The notes: a model not told the origin generated them from the sequence alone. A stretch of 64,000 nucleotides of DNA from Methanomassiliicoccaceae archaeon UBA472 (GCA_002497075.1 DAML01000026.1:155581-219580), one strand, 5' to 3'; numbered from the stretch's first letter, positions 6,423 through 16,038 are shown. Translations and numbers: made by a program.

Positions 6423-7810
6423 GGGGTGAACTCCTGCAGTAGAGACCCGCCGGACCACTCGCCGTGCCGGCTCATCAGGAACACCTGGTCGGAGATCCGC
6501 TGCAGGCCGCCGGGTTCGGTTCCCCCGACCAGCACGGTGAATATCCGGCAACCCTGTTTCTCCTTCAGGCAGTTCCAGTCGTGCAGGCAGCCCCGGTCCT
6601 TTATCCTGGCCAGACCGTCCGTTATGAAGAGTATGTCCGCCCCCTGCCATTGCGGTTCGCTTAGGCTCTTGACGCCTTGACGGAGCGCGGCGTCGAAGTC
6701 GGTACCTCCGCCGAACGTCTTGCACAGGAAATCCAGGAACTGAGATTGCCCATCCGGGTTGTACAGATCGTATGCTTCCACGTCCACCGAGAACATCAGC
6801 GCCCGCAGCGGGCGCCGTTCCTCCGCTAGGCGTCTGGACAGCGCCAACAACAATGCCTTGGCGGCCATCTCCGGCTCGCCGCTCATCGATCCGGACGAAT
6901 CGAGAAGCGCTAACACCGGACCGCCCCTCCTCCTTTCCCCGTCCCGGAACTCCTTTCCCCTGAGCTGGTATGTTAGCAAGCGCCGCTCGCACATCCTGGC
7001 GTAGAAGAGCATCTTCAATCGCTCATCGGCCAGGTTGACCATCTCCTGGGGCAGCATGCGCTGAACGTCGCCGGAGAAGACCAAAGAATGCGTTTCTGTC
7101 AACGATTGGGAGTCTGAGGACGTTCTCCTGTCCCTCTCGCCCTCCATCCGGCCAAGCAGGTCCTTCAGATGCTCGACGTCCTTATGCTTTCGCAGCAATG
7201 AAGCGTAACGCTCCAGATTGCCGAGCATGGTCCTGTGCAATCCCACGCGGTGCAGGTCCCATCCGCGACCGGGAAGCATCTCCTCCAGATGAAGAAGCGT
7301 TTCAGCGTCCTTTCGCAGCCTGTCGATTATCGGGGCCAGGCTGCGGTCCAGGGACCTCACCAGCATCCTGAGGACCAGCAACAGCGCTTCCCTCTGGCGC
7401 TCGTCCAGCTCGATCTCCTCGCCGTCGCCTGCGCCTTGCTTCAGCATCCCCTCCAGAAGGTCCTCCGTCCGGCGACGGACCTCTTCGGGCAGCTCGCTCC
7501 AGTCCAGGCCGGCCAGGCCGTTCTTCATCGCCTCGAGCACCTGAGGGAGCGTCAGCACCATCAGCTCCGGTATCAGGTCCGGGCGGTCCTCGGCGAACTT
7601 CCTGGCATCCGTCCAGGCCTTGCTCTGGAAAAGGGAATGGATGACCATGGTGGCCGCGTCGACAGGCTCGACGCTTCGAGCGTCCCCGAAGAGATCGGCG
7701 GCCATGAGCGCCGCGGCCGTCTGCCTCTGTTCCCAGGGCACCGCGCTTGGCGCCATAAGGATCGCCTGGACCTCCGGTATCTCCACCCACTCACGGATGA
7801 GGCCGGTCAT
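6383..7810 (-). CDS. ViaA-like VWA-domain protein
   Basis: 475 residues. An all-helical N-terminal half is followed by a von Willebrand A domain with an intact MIDAS motif D-x-S-x-S (D304, S306, S308), and the F-G-G-G-T-D and F-I-T-D-G motifs that complete the metal site. The L-L-T-Y-x-L-x-G segment just before the VWA domain and the overall length resemble E. coli ViaA (483 aa), the partner of the AAA+ ATPase RavA. The MoxR/RavA-like gene lies immediately upstream, separated by 10 nt. In bacteria RavA-ViaA acts in stress response and on Fe-S or respiratory complexes; the archaeal role is unknown. The final 40 nt overlap the convergent aguA gene. Confidence 0.85.
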   Translation of the reverse strand: MTGLIREWVEIPEVQAILMAPSAVPWEQRQTAAALMAADLFGDARSVEPVDAATMVIHSLFQSKAWTDARKFAEDRPDLIPELMVLTLPQVLEAMKNGLAGLDWSELPEEVRRRTEDLLEGMLKQGAGDGEEIELDERQREALLLVLRMLVRSLDRSLAPIIDRLRKDAETLLHLEEMLPGRGWDLHRVGLHRTMLGNLERYASLLRKHKDVEHLKDLLGRMEGERDRRTSSDSQSLTETHSLVFSGDVQRMLPQEMVNLADERLKMLFYARMCERRLLTYQLRGKEFRDGERRRGGPVLALLDSSGSMSGEPEMAAKALLLALSRRLAEERRPLRALMFSVDVEAYDLYNPDGQSQFLDFLCKTFGGGTDFDAALRQGVKSLSEPQWQGADILFITDGLARIKDRGCLHDWNCLKEKQGCRIFTVLVGGTEPGGLQRISDQVFLMSRHGEWSGGSLLQEFTPQPRSIGSCWVTQ

Positions 7811-7820
7811 CAGCGTAGTA

Positions 7821-9272
7821 TCACCCCTTGAGCTCCGCTTCCACTTCCTTCAGGGAGCGCTCGATCTCGGCCATCGACTCCAGGCGACGGTCCTGCCTGG
7901 CCAGGATGTCCTGGCGGTCCCTTTTGCTTAGCCATATGTTCCCATCCAGCCGTTTGCGCAGATCGCCCCGTTCCATCTCGTGCGCCCCTCTCACCTTTTC
8001 GTAGACGGTACGCAGGTCCTGCAGCTCCCTGGCGTACAGCCTCTGCTCGGCGCCGCCGCGCAGGCAGGTGACCTTCCAGCCACGGACGTTCTCCAGAACA
8101 TGCATCAGCTCCGACAGCTCGAACTTGCGGTAGGAGGGGTTCACGCCCTGCGCCTCCCTGGCGTATGGGTCCATATAAAGATGCTTGGGGAAGGACTCGC
8201 CGTGCCGGCAGAGCTCCTTGGCGCTCATGAAGGTGGAGCCGCAATCGTAGCAGCATACCGGCCTCGGGAACTGCACATCGGAGGCGGAGTGCTGCTTCGC
8301 TTTCGCCAAAAGCGATAGCAGTTCCTCGCTGCTTGATTGCAATCGACGAAGGTCGACACCTCCGCTGCTTGTTAGATCGATGAGCAACGAGCGCAATCCT
8401 TCTTTCTGTTCCGGCTTATCCCACAGCATATGCTGGAGCAGCGGAAGGAAGCTCAGATCGACGTTCTCCCGGCCCATGGCCGCGGCGGCGGTGCGCATCA
8501 CCAGAAGGGTCTTGTTCCAGCGGCGGTCGGATATGTACACGCTCTGGGACCGGAAGTGCTTGCGCAAGCTCAGATACGCCTGCAGCACGTCGTCGTCCAC
8601 CTTAACCGATAGAGCACCGCTCTTGACACGCTCGATGTCCTCTAGCCCTATGGTGGTATTGGCCGACGTTCCGTTCGTCGAGGTGAGCACCTTCAGGAAG
8701 TTGCCCTCGTCCTGGACGTTGGTTATGAAGAAACGGTACAGGAAACGGTCGTACAGCGCCGCCAGCCCTTCCTCCTCGTTCGGAAGCTCGTTCGATGCCC
8801 CGTAAACAGAAAGGATCGGCACGCCCACCACCTCGTTCCCGTTGTGGAACCTCCGTTCGTTCAGAATGGTCAGCAGGCTGTTCAGAATGGACGAGTTGGC
8901 CTTGAATATCTCATCAAGGAACGCTATGTTGGCCTGCGGTAGGTATCCTTCGGTGCGTCTTCGGAACTCGTCCCGTTGCAGGGAGCTGAGGGAGAGCGGG
9001 CCGAAGACCTCCTCCGGAGAGGTGAAGCGGGTCAGCAGATAATAATAGAAGGAACCGCCACGCAGCCTTTCGCACATGACCTTGGCCATCTGGCTTTTAG
9101 CGGTTCCGGGCGGACCGATGAAGAGCACGTGCTCCCCGGACAGCATGGCCAGGAGAGCGCCGGCGATCTCCTCCTCCCTCTCCACGAACTGCTCACGCAA
9201 CTCGACCATGAGCGCGCCCAGCCTATCCGGGAATCCCTTGACCTCGTCGGTCTGAACGTGCCCTCCGCTCAT
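7821..9272 (-). CDS. RavA-like MoxR-family AAA+ ATPase with zinc-finger-like insert
   Basis: About 483 residues from ATG 9272 (a GTG at 9293 is the alternative; the TATA element near 9308-9321 favours 9272). The AAA+ core has Walker A G-P-P-G-T-A-K-S (residues 53-60), Walker B F-L-D-E-I-F and a MoxR-type sensor region. After the lid domain comes a cysteine/histidine cluster (C-C-Y-D-C-G...C-R-H...H) that looks like a zinc-binding finger, then a coiled-coil-prone charged C-terminus. MoxR ATPases remodel or help assemble metal-cofactor complexes together with VWA partners; the ViaA-like gene directly downstream is that partner. The zinc-finger insert is not a feature I know from bacterial RavA. 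Confidence 0.87.
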   Translation of the reverse strand: MSGGHVQTDEVKGFPDRLGALMVELREQFVEREEEIAGALLAMLSGEHVLFIGPPGTAKSQMAKVMCERLRGGSFYYYLLTRFTSPEEVFGPLSLSSLQRDEFRRRTEGYLPQANIAFLDEIFKANSSILNSLLTILNERRFHNGNEVVGVPILSVYGASNELPNEEEGLAALYDRFLYRFFITNVQDEGNFLKVLTSTNGTSANTTIGLEDIERVKSGALSVKVDDDVLQAYLSLRKHFRSQSVYISDRRWNKTLLVMRTAAAAMGRENVDLSFLPLLQHMLWDKPEQKEGLRSLLIDLTSSGGVDLRRLQSSSEELLSLLAKAKQHSASDVQFPRPVCCYDCGSTFMSAKELCRHGESFPKHLYMDPYAREAQGVNPSYRKFELSELMHVLENVRGWKVTCLRGGAEQRLYARELQDLRTVYEKVRGAHEMERGDLRKRLDGNIWLSKRDRQDILARQDRRLESMAEIERSLKEVEAELKG

Positions 9273-9304
9273 ATGAACACCAACTGGACACAAAAGAGTG
9301 GTAG

Positions 9305-9323
9305 CAGGATTTATAAAATCGTA
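9305..9323 (-). promoter_or_regulatory. TATA element for RavA-ViaA operon
   Basis: On the minus strand the element reads GATTTTATAAATCC and lies about 40 nt upstream of ATG 9272, predicting a short leader of around 15 nt. The 100-nt divergent region also drives the HyuA-like gene on the plus strand. Confidence 0.5.
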
Positions 9324-9372
9324 GCGGACGATATTGATAAGTTAGGGAAGCGCTGATTACTTCTGGAGGACC

Positions 9373-11316
9373 ATGGAACTGGGTTTGGGGATCGACACCG
9401 GAGGCACGTACACCGACGCGGCCATGGTCGACCTCGGCACTAAAAGGCTGATCGCCTGGAGTAAGAGCCCCACCACCCCCCAGGACCTGACGATAGGCAT
9501 CGAGAACTCGGTGCGGTCCCTTCTGAAGAAGCAGAGTTTCGATACGGCACGGATCAAGTTGGTGGGGTTATCGACCACCCTGGCCACCAACTCCGTGCTT
9601 GAGTCGCGGGGCGGAAGGGTCTGCCTCATCGGCATCGGCTGGGACACTGAGGACGTGGACGCCCTGGGCGCGGAGCGCTGCGCGTTCATCAAGGGCGGTC
9701 ACGACAGCAAGGGCCGGGAGCTTGACGCACTTGACCTGAAAGGACTGCGCGAAACGGTGGAGACCGTGAGGGACGAAGTGGACGCCTTCGTCGTTTCCTC
9801 CATGTTCAGCGTGTATCAGCCCAGCCACGAGGACCGGGCGCGGCATCTGATAAGAGAACTGACCGGAATGCCGGTGGTCGCCGCCTACGAGCTGAGCGGG
9901 GAGCTGGGTGTGGTAGAGAGGAGCGTCACGGCCGTGCTGAACGCCAGGCTGTTGCCGGTGATATCCGATTTCCTGGACCGCATCGAGTCTTCGTTGAGAG
10001 CTTTGCACGTCGTGGCCAACATCGTCGTGCTCAAGGGGGACGGGAACGTAATGCCCGTGAGGTCGGCCAGGGAGCGCCCGGTGGAGACCATACTTTCCGG
10101 GCCGGCCGCTTCACTTTTAGGCGGTTCCCGCCTATCCGGCCTGGACAACTGCCTGGTGGTGGACATGGGCGGGACGTCCACCGATATCGCCTACATCGAC
10201 AACGGTTTCCCCCGCATCGGCCGGGAGGGAGCGCAGCTGGGCGGCTGGCGCACCCGCGTACGGTCCATAGACGCTACCACCGTAGGCTTGGGCGGGGATT
10301 CGGAGATCGGCTCGGACCTGCACGGAGATCTCATGATAGGGCCGGCCAGGGTGCTTCCCCTGGCTCTTGCCGGGGAACTTGCGAAGAACTTGCCGCGCGC
10401 GATCATGGAGAGACGGCGAACCGATTTCTTCGTTACCGCACGGGGTCCGGAACGGCTGTCGGGCAACAAGCTCCAGATATACCAGAAAGTGGAAGAGATG
10501 GGCTTGTGCGACGAGGAGGACCTCCGCTCCGCGCTCCCGGACATCTACTTGGTCAGGGAGACGGCCAGGGAACTCGTCCGCTCCGGGAATCTTCTGCGCA
10601 CAGGGCTCACGCCCACGGACATCTTCAACCTGGAAGGGCTTTACAGGATAGGGGACGCGGCCTCGTCCCGGGCTGGCGTGGAGCATTATCTGGAAGGCAC
10701 CCGGATGACCGTGGAGGCTTACTGCGCCCGGGTGATGCACCGGATGGTCGGTCGTCTGGCCGAAGAGGTCGTGCGCAAGGTGGTGGCAGAAGAGATCGGC
10801 GATCTGCCTAGGGATGCTACAGTGGACCGTCTGGTGCAGCTGATGGCTGGGGAGCGCTCTTCGGGTTCCTTCCGCATCGACCTCCGGCTGGACCGACCCA
10901 TCGTGGGCATCGGAGGACCGGCACGATTGCTCATGCCCTCGCTGCGAGAGCTTCTTGGCGCTGAGGTGGTCATCCCGGAGGGTGGACCGGTCGGTAACGC
11001 CGTTGGCGCGGTCTGCTCGCGGATATCGGAATCGCTCACGCTGCGCATCCAGACACTGAGCGACGGGCAGTTCCAGATGGTCACGCCGTGGGGGGACGCC
11101 CAGGACTTCCGAAGGGCCGAGGACGCCGTCAAGAGGGCCAGGGAGCTGGCGGAGGAGCATGTCTGGGGCAAGGCCGATCGAGCCGGAGCGGTCGACATCA
11201 CCCTGCGCTCGGACGTCCGGGAGGTCCGTTTCAAGGACCAGAAGGGCGTGGACCACCTGAACTGGATAGAGGTCACCGCCCGGGCGACGGGCGAACCGGG
11301 GCAAGGTCATCATTAA
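9373..11316 (+). CDS. Hydantoinase/oxoprolinase A-subunit family ATPase (HyuA-like)
   Basis: 647 residues. The N-terminus carries the phosphate-binding G-I-D-T-G-G-T-Y-T-D motif of the HyuA/N-methylhydantoinase A family (actin-like ATPase fold), and a second D-M-G-G-T-S-T-D motif at about residues 262-269 completes the nucleotide site. Bacterial relatives open cyclic amides such as hydantoins or 5-oxoproline with ATP, usually with a HyuB partner. No hyuB gene lies nearby, so the substrate is uncertain; orphan HyuA-like proteins occur in archaea. ATG 9373 follows the Shine-Dalgarno TGGAGGA. The DUF362 gene begins 25 nt downstream. Confidence 0.85.
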   Translation: MELGLGIDTGGTYTDAAMVDLGTKRLIAWSKSPTTPQDLTIGIENSVRSLLKKQSFDTARIKLVGLSTTLATNSVLESRGGRVCLIGIGWDTEDVDALGAERCAFIKGGHDSKGRELDALDLKGLRETVETVRDEVDAFVVSSMFSVYQPSHEDRARHLIRELTGMPVVAAYELSGELGVVERSVTAVLNARLLPVISDFLDRIESSLRALHVVANIVVLKGDGNVMPVRSARERPVETILSGPAASLLGGSRLSGLDNCLVVDMGGTSTDIAYIDNGFPRIGREGAQLGGWRTRVRSIDATTVGLGGDSEIGSDLHGDLMIGPARVLPLALAGELAKNLPRAIMERRRTDFFVTARGPERLSGNKLQIYQKVEEMGLCDEEDLRSALPDIYLVRETARELVRSGNLLRTGLTPTDIFNLEGLYRIGDAASSRAGVEHYLEGTRMTVEAYCARVMHRMVGRLAEEVVRKVVAEEIGDLPRDATVDRLVQLMAGERSSGSFRIDLRLDRPIVGIGGPARLLMPSLRELLGAEVVIPEGGPVGNAVGAVCSRISESLTLRIQTLSDGQFQMVTPWGDAQDFRRAEDAVKRARELAEEHVWGKADRAGAVDITLRSDVREVRFKDQKGVDHLNWIEVTARATGEPGQGHH

Positions 11317-11340
11317 ATCGGTACATGCCGATTCGAAGGC

Positions 11341-12447
11341 ATGGCTTCCTCCAAGGTCTACTTCACCGATATGCACACCTGCCAAGGCAGCAACCTGCTG
11401 CAGAAGATGGAAAAGCTCCTGCGCAAGGCCGGCCTGGACAAGATGGACCTGGACGGAAAGATGGTCGCGGTCAAACTGCATATGGGCGAGCCAGGGAATC
11501 TCGCGTACATCCGCCCGAACTTCGCCGCGGTCCTGGTCAGGATGATCAAGGAGAAGGGCGGAAAACCGTTCCTGACCGATTGTAACACCTTGTACAGGGG
11601 CAAGAGGGCTAACGCCGTGGACCATCTGAACGTAGCGATGGAGAACGGCTTCAACCGCATCGCCGTGGGCTGCGATGTGATCATCGCCGACGGGCTGTGG
11701 GGGAACGAACAGCGCGAAATTCTCATCGAAAAGGAGCTGTGCCGGACGGCGAAGATAGGAAGCGCCATAGCCGACGCGGACGTGATAATATCTTTGAGCC
11801 ATTTCAAAGGCCACGACCTCACCGGTTTCGGCGGAGCCCTTAAGAACCTGGGCATGGGGAGCGGAAGCCGCTGCGGGAAGATGGAGATGCACGCGTCCTC
11901 CCACCCCACCGTGGACGCCAAGAAATGCGTGGGCTGCGGGCAATGCGTCAGAAATTGCCCGGAGAAGGCCATTGTGCTTAACGCCAAGAAAAAGGCGGTC
12001 ATCGATCAGGCTCTGTGCGTGGGCTGCGGGCAATGCGTGGCCGTCTGTCGTTACGGAGCGCCGGAGGTGGAATGGGAAGGTTCCTCGGAGATCGTCAACA
12101 AGAAGATCGCCGAGTACGCGTACGCCGTGATCAGTGGCAAACCATCGTTCCACATATCCCTCATCATGGACGTCTCGCCGAACTGCGACTGCTGGCCCTT
12201 CAATGACGTTCCCATCGTCCCGGACATCGGCTTAGCCGCATCCAAGGACCCGGTGGCCCTGGACATGGCCTGCGCCACGCTGGTCAACGAGGCGTCGGTG
12301 GGAAAGGGAAGCGTTCTTGATGTCAAAGGGAAAAAGGGCGACAAGTTCAAGGCGATCTATCCCAACACGGACTGGATGACCGGAATGGACCACGGGCAGC
12401 GCATCGGCCTGGGAAAGAAGGATTACGAGCTGGTCCGGTTGAAATGA
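11341..12447 (+). CDS. DUF362 domain protein with two [4Fe-4S] ferredoxin motifs
   Basis: 368 residues. A DUF362 domain of about 190 residues is followed by two classical cluster motifs C-V-G-C-G-Q-C-x3-C-P and C-V-G-C-G-Q-C-x3-C (residues about 197-240), then a C-terminal extension of the DUF362 fold with G-x-D-P-V-A-L-D. DUF362 proteins are cytosolic iron-sulfur proteins of largely unknown function; electron transfer is inferred. It lies in a same-strand run of HyuA-like, DUF362 and DUF1015 genes with gaps of 24 and 37 nt, probably one operon. Confidence 0.88.
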   Translation: MASSKVYFTDMHTCQGSNLLQKMEKLLRKAGLDKMDLDGKMVAVKLHMGEPGNLAYIRPNFAAVLVRMIKEKGGKPFLTDCNTLYRGKRANAVDHLNVAMENGFNRIAVGCDVIIADGLWGNEQREILIEKELCRTAKIGSAIADADVIISLSHFKGHDLTGFGGALKNLGMGSGSRCGKMEMHASSHPTVDAKKCVGCGQCVRNCPEKAIVLNAKKKAVIDQALCVGCGQCVAVCRYGAPEVEWEGSSEIVNKKIAEYAYAVISGKPSFHISLIMDVSPNCDCWPFNDVPIVPDIGLAASKDPVALDMACATLVNEASVGKGSVLDVKGKKGDKFKAIYPNTDWMTGMDHGQRIGLGKKDYELVRLK

Positions 12448-12484
12448 TTGTAAAAGATATTATCGGATAGAGCGTTGACCGTTC

Positions 12485-13672
12485 ATGGTCGATTTCCGTC
12501 CGTTCCGCCCCTACATCCCTCGCCTGGAAAACGGCGAGGCGATCATCGATCGCGTGTCCCCGCCCTACGATGTCATATCCGCCGAGGAGCTGGCAAGACT
12601 GAAAGGGAACCGCTTTAACGTCACCAACGTGACCATGGGCGGGATCGGCGGGGATTACACCGCGACCGGGGCGGCGCTCCGTTCCTGGATAGAGCACGGC
12701 GCTCTGGCGCAGGACCGGCGGGATGCTTTCTACACCTACAAGCAGACCTTCTGCGAGGGTGAGCATTGCTGGCAGAGGACCGGGATAATCGGGATACTGG
12801 CGGCCAAGGGCTACGCTGAAGGTGTCGTTCCTCATGAGGAGACCTTCCCCAAGGTCAAGGAGGACCGTTTGAACCTGCTCCGGGGAACGGAGACGCACTG
12901 CGAATCGATCTTCGGGATCTTCGATGAGCTGTCCGCCAAGTCAAGGGATAAGATCGAGGACCTGGAGACCAAGGTCCTGGAGTTCACCGATCCCCAGGGC
13001 GTGCGGCACTGCCTGTTCCGGGTCTGCGATCCTGAAACGGTAAAGGCGATATCCGATGAGCTCAGGGAAAAGACCGTGCTCATCGCCGACGGCCACCACC
13101 GGTTTGAGACGTCCTCACGTTACGCGCAGGAGAATCCTGACTCGCCGGCAAAGCAGTTCGTGCTGGCCACCCTGGTGCCGTCCAACGATCCTGGACTTTT
13201 AGTGTTCCCGACACACCGTCTGGTGAAGGACCTGCCTGTTCCGGCCGACAGGTTCCTGGAGATCATGAAGAGCAGGTTCGAGCTGCAGACGGTGCCGTCA
13301 CCTTCCGAACTGGCCTCCGCCCTGGAAGGCCGGCCGTCCTCGGACATAGGACTGGTCATTGACGGAAGGGCGTACCTCGCCTCCCCCCGGGACCTGCCGG
13401 CCGACCCGATGTGGGAGCTGGACTCCTACGTAGGCCAGGAATGGGTGCTGAAGGGAGAGGCCTGGAAGGAAGAGCCGCAGGTGTTATACGAACACGACAC
13501 CGCCAAGGCCTTGGCCAAGGTGGCCGATGGGTATCGGCTGATGGTCATGCTGAGGTCGCCCTCGGTGGAAAAGATATGGGAGCTGGCCCGCATGGACCGC
13601 CGCATGCCCAAGAAGTCCACCTACTTCTGGCCGAAGATGTGGTCCGGGTTCGTCTACTACCGCATGGCGTGA
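12485..13672 (+). CDS. DUF1015 family protein
   Basis: 395 residues matching the DUF1015 (COG4198) family: F-R-P-F-R-P near the N-terminus, S-P-P-Y-D-V, and the invariant A-D-G-H-H-R motif near residue 202. Family members are soluble; some bacterial annotations suggest a kinase-type or ParB-like role, but no activity can be assigned from sequence alone. The stop codon is one base away from the stop of the convergent beta-helix gene. Confidence 0.85.
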   Translation: MVDFRPFRPYIPRLENGEAIIDRVSPPYDVISAEELARLKGNRFNVTNVTMGGIGGDYTATGAALRSWIEHGALAQDRRDAFYTYKQTFCEGEHCWQRTGIIGILAAKGYAEGVVPHEETFPKVKEDRLNLLRGTETHCESIFGIFDELSAKSRDKIEDLETKVLEFTDPQGVRHCLFRVCDPETVKAISDELREKTVLIADGHHRFETSSRYAQENPDSPAKQFVLATLVPSNDPGLLVFPTHRLVKDLPVPADRFLEIMKSRFELQTVPSPSELASALEGRPSSDIGLVIDGRAYLASPRDLPADPMWELDSYVGQEWVLKGEAWKEEPQVLYEHDTAKALAKVADGYRLMVMLRSPSVEKIWELARMDRRMPKKSTYFWPKMWSGFVYYRMA

Positions 13673-13673
13673 A

Positions 13674-15926
13674 CTACCTCTTGCGGCGTCGCAGATATAT
13701 CGCCATGGATCCCCCAATGGCCAAGATCGCCAAGGTTAGGAGAACAAATCCAATATAGGGGGAGGTAAGCGAAATGCCCCCCTCCTTACCGTAGACCATC
13801 TCCACATCGCCGACGTCCTGGTCTTCCCCGGGCAAGACCTGGATGCTCAAGGGGCGAGCGGTGTAATCGTCCTTCCAGAATTCGAACGAATAGTTGCCTG
13901 GGGCAACCTCGAGAGAGAAACGCCCATCAGCCCCTGTGTAAACATCGACACTGCCCAATACCACGCGAACACCTTCGAGGGCGTTCCCGTCCTCGTCTAT
14001 GACGCGCCCGCTCACGGTGGCGTTCGGCCCTTCGGTCCTGAAGGTCCAGCTGAACTCGGTCATGTTGTTCCCAGCCAGATCGCGGCCGTTCACCTTGACG
14101 GAATAGTCGGTCTCGAATTCCATCAGCATGCCGAGGGTGAAGGTACGGTCGTTCCATATGCCGTTGGTCTGGACCAAGTTGATCGTCACCACTACCGAAC
14201 TGGCGTTCATGTTCTCGGAGAAGGTGATGCTGATGGCGCCCCCTTGCTCGGCGTCCAGGCCTTGAGGTGCGTGAGCGATCACCTCTGGCGGCGTGATGTC
14301 CGCGGGTATCTCCAACCCGGAAATGCTGGTCAGCGGGAACGGGTCCTGGCATCCTCCGGACAGATTGTACGGCAGGTCCACGATCCCGTCGTCGTTATCA
14401 TCTGGGGAAAGCCAGTCGGCCCAAAGGTTGCCGGTGCCGAGGGACCAGTTGTTCCCCTCCTCGCCGCAGTAGGCCTGCGGCCTCAGCGGGGAGTACTGTC
14501 TGCCGGAGTCCTTGTTGAAGAGCAGGGCGTTGCCATAAATGGAGTTCCCGGACCCTTCTTCGAGATACACGCCTTCCTGGACGTTGCTCATGAACAGGTT
14601 GCTGACCACCACGTTATCGTCGGTACCCCGGAGGTGCAGACCGAAGCCATCGTTGTACGATGCCTCGTTGTTCCCTACGCGCATATCATGACATCCGGCG
14701 CCCAGGTAAACCCCGTCATCCCCCCCGTTCGCGAAGGAGTTGTTCACCAGTTCGGAATTGACGGTGTAGATAAGATAGGCTCCCTCCTTGACAGAACCGC
14801 TGATGGAATTGTTGGAGATGCTGATCCCGGTTATCTCCTGTCCGGAGAGGGTTGCCGCCCGGATGCCGACGTTGCACCCGGATATGTCGTTCCCATTGAC
14901 GATGGTGTCCTTGACCTCTCCGATACCCAGGTAAATGCCCACCGCGGAATCCGATCTGGTCATGCGCATTATGACGTTGTCGAGCACCTCGTTGCCTTGA
15001 CCAGGGCTGATCAGCACGCCGAAGGCCCCGTCCACGATAACATTGGCGGAGATCAGATTGCGGTCGGCGTCGGTCCCGACCAGTATACCCCGGGTGTTGT
15101 TCGAGAGCACGTTGCCGGAGACCTCGTTGTCGGTCCAATCAATCTCCACCCCCTGGAAGCATCCAGAGATCGCGTTCCCGGACACATTCTCCGATGTTCC
15201 GAATGAGATCATGACCCCAGAACCCACAGTGTTTCGGATGGTGTTGTTGAGCACATTGTCGCCAGTAGTAATGCGGGAATCGCCGAGCACTATCCCGTTG
15301 GACCCCTCATCGATGGTGTTGCCGAGAATTTTCACACCTTGGCATCCATCTATGAGTATCCCGGTGTCCATGTTTCCTACGAGGAAGGTGCTGTGGGTGA
15401 CCTTGACGGTACCATCCGAACAGTCCAGCAGGTGCACCCCGGTCCTGAGGTTATTGATGAACCGGGAGCCGTTGATGGTAACGTTGCTGGACCCGACCAC
15501 CGTCACTCCCCTGACGTTGTATTCGGTCAGGCAATCCTCTATGAGGGCATTGGTGACGTTGACCAGCAGTATCCCAGAACCGCTCTCCGATAGGTCGAGG
15601 GGATCGTGGTTAGGTGAATATGCGTCATGGACATAGCACCCCTCGATGCGGAAGTGCGCGGTGGTGTTGGAGATGCGTATCCCGTGCAGCTCGAGGGAAG
15701 CGTTGAGACTGATGTCCCTGAGGATGTAAGGGTCCTCAGAAGTGCCGCTGCCGGTGAAGCCCGCGGCGTTGAAGCCCCCGTTGCCCTCCACCACGATCGG
15801 GTCGAACTTGAATGTCAATCCTTGAGAACCGGGAGCGAGCGACGGTACCGTTAAAAGGACGCTGAGCAAGATCACGACGACGACACTGAGAACCCGCTTC
15901 CCCCGCTCCACCATGGCCCTGCCCAT
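13674..15926 (-). CDS. Secreted, C-terminally anchored beta-helix surface protein (NosD-like repeats)
   Basis: 750 residues. A signal peptide (basic start, hydrophobic stretch at residues 11-30) leads to about 500 residues of parallel beta-helix repeats of the NosD/PbH1 type, rich in N-x-I/V-x-N and G-I-x-I/V steps. A Big_5/SbsA-like Ig domain follows (P-P-E-V near residue 545, ending at W-T-F-R), then a carboxypeptidase-regulatory-like domain with V-S-G-R-V-I-D-E-D-G-N-A-L-E-G-V (about 635-710), a single membrane helix (about 723-743) and an R-R-R-K-R tail. It is probably a glycosylated envelope protein or adhesin; a ligand cannot be assigned. An ATG at 15914 is an alternative start. Confidence 0.85.
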   Translation of the reverse strand: MGRAMVERGKRVLSVVVVILLSVLLTVPSLAPGSQGLTFKFDPIVVEGNGGFNAAGFTGSGTSEDPYILRDISLNASLELHGIRISNTTAHFRIEGCYVHDAYSPNHDPLDLSESGSGILLVNVTNALIEDCLTEYNVRGVTVVGSSNVTINGSRFINNLRTGVHLLDCSDGTVKVTHSTFLVGNMDTGILIDGCQGVKILGNTIDEGSNGIVLGDSRITTGDNVLNNTIRNTVGSGVMISFGTSENVSGNAISGCFQGVEIDWTDNEVSGNVLSNNTRGILVGTDADRNLISANVIVDGAFGVLISPGQGNEVLDNVIMRMTRSDSAVGIYLGIGEVKDTIVNGNDISGCNVGIRAATLSGQEITGISISNNSISGSVKEGAYLIYTVNSELVNNSFANGGDDGVYLGAGCHDMRVGNNEASYNDGFGLHLRGTDDNVVVSNLFMSNVQEGVYLEEGSGNSIYGNALLFNKDSGRQYSPLRPQAYCGEEGNNWSLGTGNLWADWLSPDDNDDGIVDLPYNLSGGCQDPFPLTSISGLEIPADITPPEVIAHAPQGLDAEQGGAISITFSENMNASSVVVTINLVQTNGIWNDRTFTLGMLMEFETDYSVKVNGRDLAGNNMTEFSWTFRTEGPNATVSGRVIDEDGNALEGVRVVLGSVDVYTGADGRFSLEVAPGNYSFEFWKDDYTARPLSIQVLPGEDQDVGDVEMVYGKEGGISLTSPYIGFVLLTLAILAIGGSMAIYLRRRKR

Positions 15927-15966
15927 GGGAATGCTGGGTTATGAATTTTTGTTGAGAATGATATGG

Positions 15967-16038
15967 AGCCACTGGAGGGAATTGAACCCTCGACCTACGC
16001 CTTACCAAGGCGTCGCTATACCTCTAAGCCACAGTGGC
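15967..16038 (-). tRNA. tRNA-Thr (anticodon GGU)
   Basis: A 72-nt cloverleaf without intron: acceptor GCCACTG/CAGTGGC, anticodon stem ACGCC/GGCGT with loop TTGGTAA (anticodon GGT), and T-arm GAGGG-TTCAATT-CCCTC. The discriminator is U, as expected for archaeal tRNA-Thr. The next three transcribed bases (15966-15964) read CCA, so the CCA end may be encoded. Confidence 0.95.

Noticed and set aside
10132..12153. 673-residue open frame on the minus strand
   Set aside because: It is the antisense shadow of the HyuA-like and DUF362 genes, rich in H, R and P as expected from a GC-biased opposite strand.
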